26,155 nt of DNA from the NCBI GenBank assembly GCA_002385265.1, contig DGDD01000174.1:1-26155 (forward strand). The letters are read 5' to 3'. Numbering within the stretch: the first letter of the stretch is position 1; each line of letters starts with the position of its first letter. Both the position numbers and the translations under genes were made by a program. The stretch comes from Chitinophagaceae bacterium UBA3961. Lineage in GTDB: Bacteria > Bacteroidota > Bacteroidia > Chitinophagales > Chitinophagaceae. The notes under the pieces were generated by a model. That model was not told the origin of the DNA. It searched no databases and saw nothing but the letters and a program-made list of their open reading frames with translations. This document shows, piece after piece, positions 24,334-26,155 of this stretch.

Positions 24334-25398
24334 TTAAATGATGTATTCAACAGGTAATAGTAAATGAGATACAGGCATCACTTGTTGCTGTTCGCTGCTC
24401 AGCAAGGCCTGTTCTATTAAGGTAACAACATTGTAGCCATGTTCGGGCTTTTCTCTCAACACCGCTCCCTCTCGAACATGCTTGTAAAAATTTTCGTAAT
24501 ACAATCCAAAATCTCCTTTTTCGGAAGGGATGATTTGTTTGCCTTCATCGTTGTGAAGCAATCCGTAGATAGAAGGATCTTCCAATCCCCAGTTCGGATC
24601 AGATGGTAGTATGCCTTCACGGGCGGCCATATCCTGCGGATCATCTCCATTTTTAATGAATGAACCTTTAGTGCCGTGCAATTGCAAGCGAGGCCCTTGC
24701 TCACGCACCAGCATACCCGCTGTTAATCGAACCCTTGTAGAAGCAAACTGAAGTATGATATCGAAATAATCGATGGCTTCCGTGCCGGGTCTTTGCATTT
24801 CGGTATGTGCCACCAGGGTTTGGGGTATACCAAACAAGTGCAGAGCTTGGTCAATTAAGTGCGCACCTAAATCGTACAATATTCCACTTCCGGGCACGGC
24901 CGTTTCTTTCCAACTATTTTTTAATTCGGGGCGAAAGCGGTGGTACTGTGCTTCGAAATACCAAACATCGCCGAGTGCGCCGCTCTTGATTACTTTTTGA
25001 AGGGTTCTGGCATCGCTGGCGTAGCGGCGGTTTTGGTACACACTGCAAATCAGGTTCTTCTCTTTCGCTACTTGAATGAGGTGGTGCGCTTGTTGCGCGG
25101 TAATGGTCATGGGCTTGTCTACCACCACATGTTTACCGGCCTCTAATGCCGCCAATGCATAAGGATAATGGGTATCGTTTGGCGTGGTCACTACCACCAG
25201 TTCAATCTCCGGATTTTCTAAAATCGCCTCTATGGAACGAACAATTTGAACGGAGGGATAACGCTCTTTCGCGGTATCTTTCGAACGCTCGAAAATCATG
25301 CGCAAGTCGTAGTATTGGGGCAAGTTGGCAATGAAGGGGGCGTGGAAACAACGTCCACCCAATCCATATCCAACCAGGGCTGTTTTAATGGGTTGCAT
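24334..25398 (-). CDS. Gfo/Idh/MocA-family oxidoreductase (YdgJ-like)
   Basis: A 354-residue NAD(P)-dependent oxidoreductase of sugars or inositols. The Rossmann N-domain carries VGYGLGGRCFHAP (nucleotide site, residues 9-21), TTPNDTHYPYA and VVVDKPM (Lys95, catalytic dyad). The C-domain carries NRRYASD, FRPELK, and YDLGAHLIDQAL with the likely active-site Asp and His. The overall pattern closely resembles E. coli YdgJ and related scyllo-inositol dehydrogenases, but substrate range in this family is broad. It is the first gene of the two-gene unit with the sugar-acid dehydratase; the pairing suggests a sugar or sugar-acid substrate. A possible -7 element (TACATTCG, 25409-25402) sits too close to the ATG to be convincing. 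Confidence 0.9.
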   Translation of the reverse strand: MQPIKTALVGYGLGGRCFHAPFIANLPQYYDLRMIFERSKDTAKERYPSVQIVRSIEAILENPEIELVVVTTPNDTHYPYALAALEAGKHVVVDKPMTITAQQAHHLIQVAKEKNLICSVYQNRRYASDARTLQKVIKSGALGDVWYFEAQYHRFRPELKNSWKETAVPGSGILYDLGAHLIDQALHLFGIPQTLVAHTEMQRPGTEAIDYFDIILQFASTRVRLTAGMLVREQGPRLQLHGTKGSFIKNGDDPQDMAAREGILPSDPNWGLEDPSIYGLLHNDEGKQIIPSEKGDFGLYYENFYKHVREGAVLREKPEHGYNVVTLIEQALLSSEQQQVMPVSHLLLPVEYII

Positions 25399-25455
25399 AA
25401 GCGAATGTACAAAAAGCGGGGCGAGTTGAGAGGTGAGTTATAAGTTTTGAGTTAT

Positions 25456-25692
25456 TGAGTTTTGCGCAGCTGCGCTGCTTGGGGTTCACCGCAGAGAGCG
25501 CCAAGTTCGCAGAGAAGTCGCGAAGCCCTCATCTGCACCTATCCTTTAATCTTTTAATCCTGATCCTTTTTTACCGCGGCGGCGCAGCGAGCGCAGCGTT
25601 TTCGCAGCGACTTTCGTTGCGGACCTTTGCGTACTTAGTTACTTTGCGGTAGAGTAAACTGATATAAAATTTTTGGGATCGGAAATTAATTT
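25456..25692. repeat. Dispersed intergenic repeat, copy B (with insertion)
   Basis: The second copy of the repeat, in the same orientation as 22411-22559. It has the same starting block (TGAGTTTTGCGCAGC), GTTCACCGCAGAG, a block reading TTTCGTTGCGGACCTTTGCG, ACTTTGCGGTAGAGTAAAC and the AAATTAATTTA end. It is about 90 bases longer than copy A because of extra sequence near 25526-25600, which includes a second ACCGCGGCGG-type element. Palindromic ends: ACCGC at 25488-25492 and CTTTGCGGT at 25642-25650. The stretch 25399-25961 contains no gene. Confidence 0.8.
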
Positions 25693-25711
25693 AAGAATTC
25701 GCAATTTTTTT

Positions 25712-25775
25712 GACCGCGGCGGTCCTTCGACTGGGCCTTCGGCCCGCTCAGGACAAGTTCGCAGCGCCCCCTGTT
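25712..25775. repeat. GC-rich inverted-repeat element
   Basis: A compact GC-rich element in otherwise AT-rich intergenic DNA. It opens ACCGCGGCGG, as does the insertion inside copy B. It includes a strong small hairpin GGGCC-TTC-GGCCC (25733-25745) nested inside GTCC/GGAC (25722-25725 with 25751-25754). It resembles REP-type dispersed elements; it is not followed by a T-run, so a terminator role is not supported. Confidence 0.55.
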
Positions 25776-25803
25776 CCTCCCCCTGCTCTTTCTTGATCTC
25801 GTT

Positions 25804-25907
25804 GGCTGTTTCATTATTAATTATTAATTGTTAAGTATTAATTACCTCGGCTGTTCCATTATTAATTATTAATTAATAATTATTAATTATTAATTACCCC
25901 GGCTGTT
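25804..25907. repeat. AT-rich imperfect tandem repeat with GGCTGTT boxes
   Basis: Three GGCTGTT boxes (25804, 25849, 25901) each follow or precede an ATTATTAATTATTAATT-type stretch ending ATTACC(T/C)C, giving two imperfect units of 45 and 52 bases. The AT part is partly self-complementary. It lies just upstream of the lipoprotein gene at 25962. Confidence 0.65.
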
Positions 25908-25961
25908 TTAACAAAATTTCACAGTATCCTTTTGTACTTTCAGCACTTATAACGACTGCTT

Positions 25962-26155
25962 ATGCGTTCTTTAATTTTCCTCGTTTTCATAGTATTGGCT
26001 TCGTGCAGCCATCCTACACCTCGCTTCGATGTTGGGTATCGTTCGGTTTTCTTGTCCGATAGTTCGAGAATTTTCAATCCAGAACTTGAAGCAACTAAAC
26101 TCATGCATTTTCGGCCGATAGATATTGATGTGTGGTATCCAACTGATTCAGTTAG
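25962..26155 (+). CDS. Lipoprotein, N-terminal fragment (possible alpha/beta-hydrolase)
   Basis: Only the first 64 codons are present; the gene runs off the right edge. It starts MRSLIFLVFIVLASCSHP, a lipoprotein signal with lipobox LASC (Cys15). The mature part has VGYRSVFLSDSSRIFNP and then RPIDIDVWYPTD. A phrase of the form 'RP-x-DIWYP' is seen at the start of secreted dienelactone-hydrolase-like or PAF-acetylhydrolase-like proteins, so an esterase or peptidase of the alpha/beta-hydrolase fold is possible. The catalytic residues are beyond the window, so this is a weak inference. Confidence 0.6.
   Translation, partial: MRSLIFLVFIVLASCSHPTPRFDVGYRSVFLSDSSRIFNPELEATKLMHFRPIDIDVWYPTDSV

Noticed and set aside
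25402..25409. -7-like TACATTCG before the Gfo/Idh gene
   Set aside because: One mismatch and only three bases from the ATG, with no spaced TTTG; would imply a leaderless mRNA.
25804..25907. CRISPR-like array
   Set aside because: Only two to three units, AT-rich, with variable unit length and no constant repeat with unique spacers; no cas genes nearby.

Overview
The window looks like chromosome of a Bacteroidota bacterium, plausibly Chitinophagales (the order is a guess). Supporting signs are five -7 elements matching TAnnTTTG, no strong Shine-Dalgarno sites, families typical of the phylum (DUF2851, TMEM220-like, OMP_b-brl_3 TonB receptor, UbiA with KdsC-like phosphatase and Maf), and a GC content of roughly 33-45% in the rows I counted by hand outside the right end.

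Left part (1-7260): translation genes on the minus strand. thrS and infC lie together and rpmI-rplT lie together, but the usual thrS-infC-rpmI-rplT string is split by about 4.2 kb. The split holds a plus-strand multidomain lipoprotein (ThuA, sugar dehydrogenase, PKD, cytochrome c, carbohydrate-binding-like) and a small minus-strand TMEM220-like membrane protein. rpmI has its own promoter and a structured leader, and infC ends in its own terminator, so the two halves appear to be separate transcripts.

Middle (7261-16430): a tandem pair of secreted paralogues of unknown function on the plus strand, convergent with a long minus-strand series: ISC-type ferredoxin, IscX, KdsC-like phosphatase, UbiA prenyltransferase, Maf, DUF2851, an ACS-type MFS transporter and a secreted M28 peptidase. 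The first five are packed within 0-11 bases or overlap and look like one operon. The last three have gaps of 59-79 bases.

Right-centre (16430-22400): a tail-specific S41 protease with terminator, tRNA-His(GTG) with promoter and terminator, a DUF445 membrane protein and a large TonB-dependent outer-membrane receptor.

Right end (22400-26155): a two-gene minus-strand module, a Gfo/Idh oxidoreductase followed by an IlvD/Edd sugar-acid dehydratase, suggesting oxidation and dehydration of a sugar or sugar acid. It is richer in GC (about 48-58% in sampled rows) and is bracketed by two direct copies of an imperfectly palindromic intergenic repeat. Further GC-rich and AT-rich repeats follow, then the start of a lipoprotein gene. 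The unassigned items most worth following are the tandem secreted paralogues, the repeat-bracketed module and the dispersed repeat itself.
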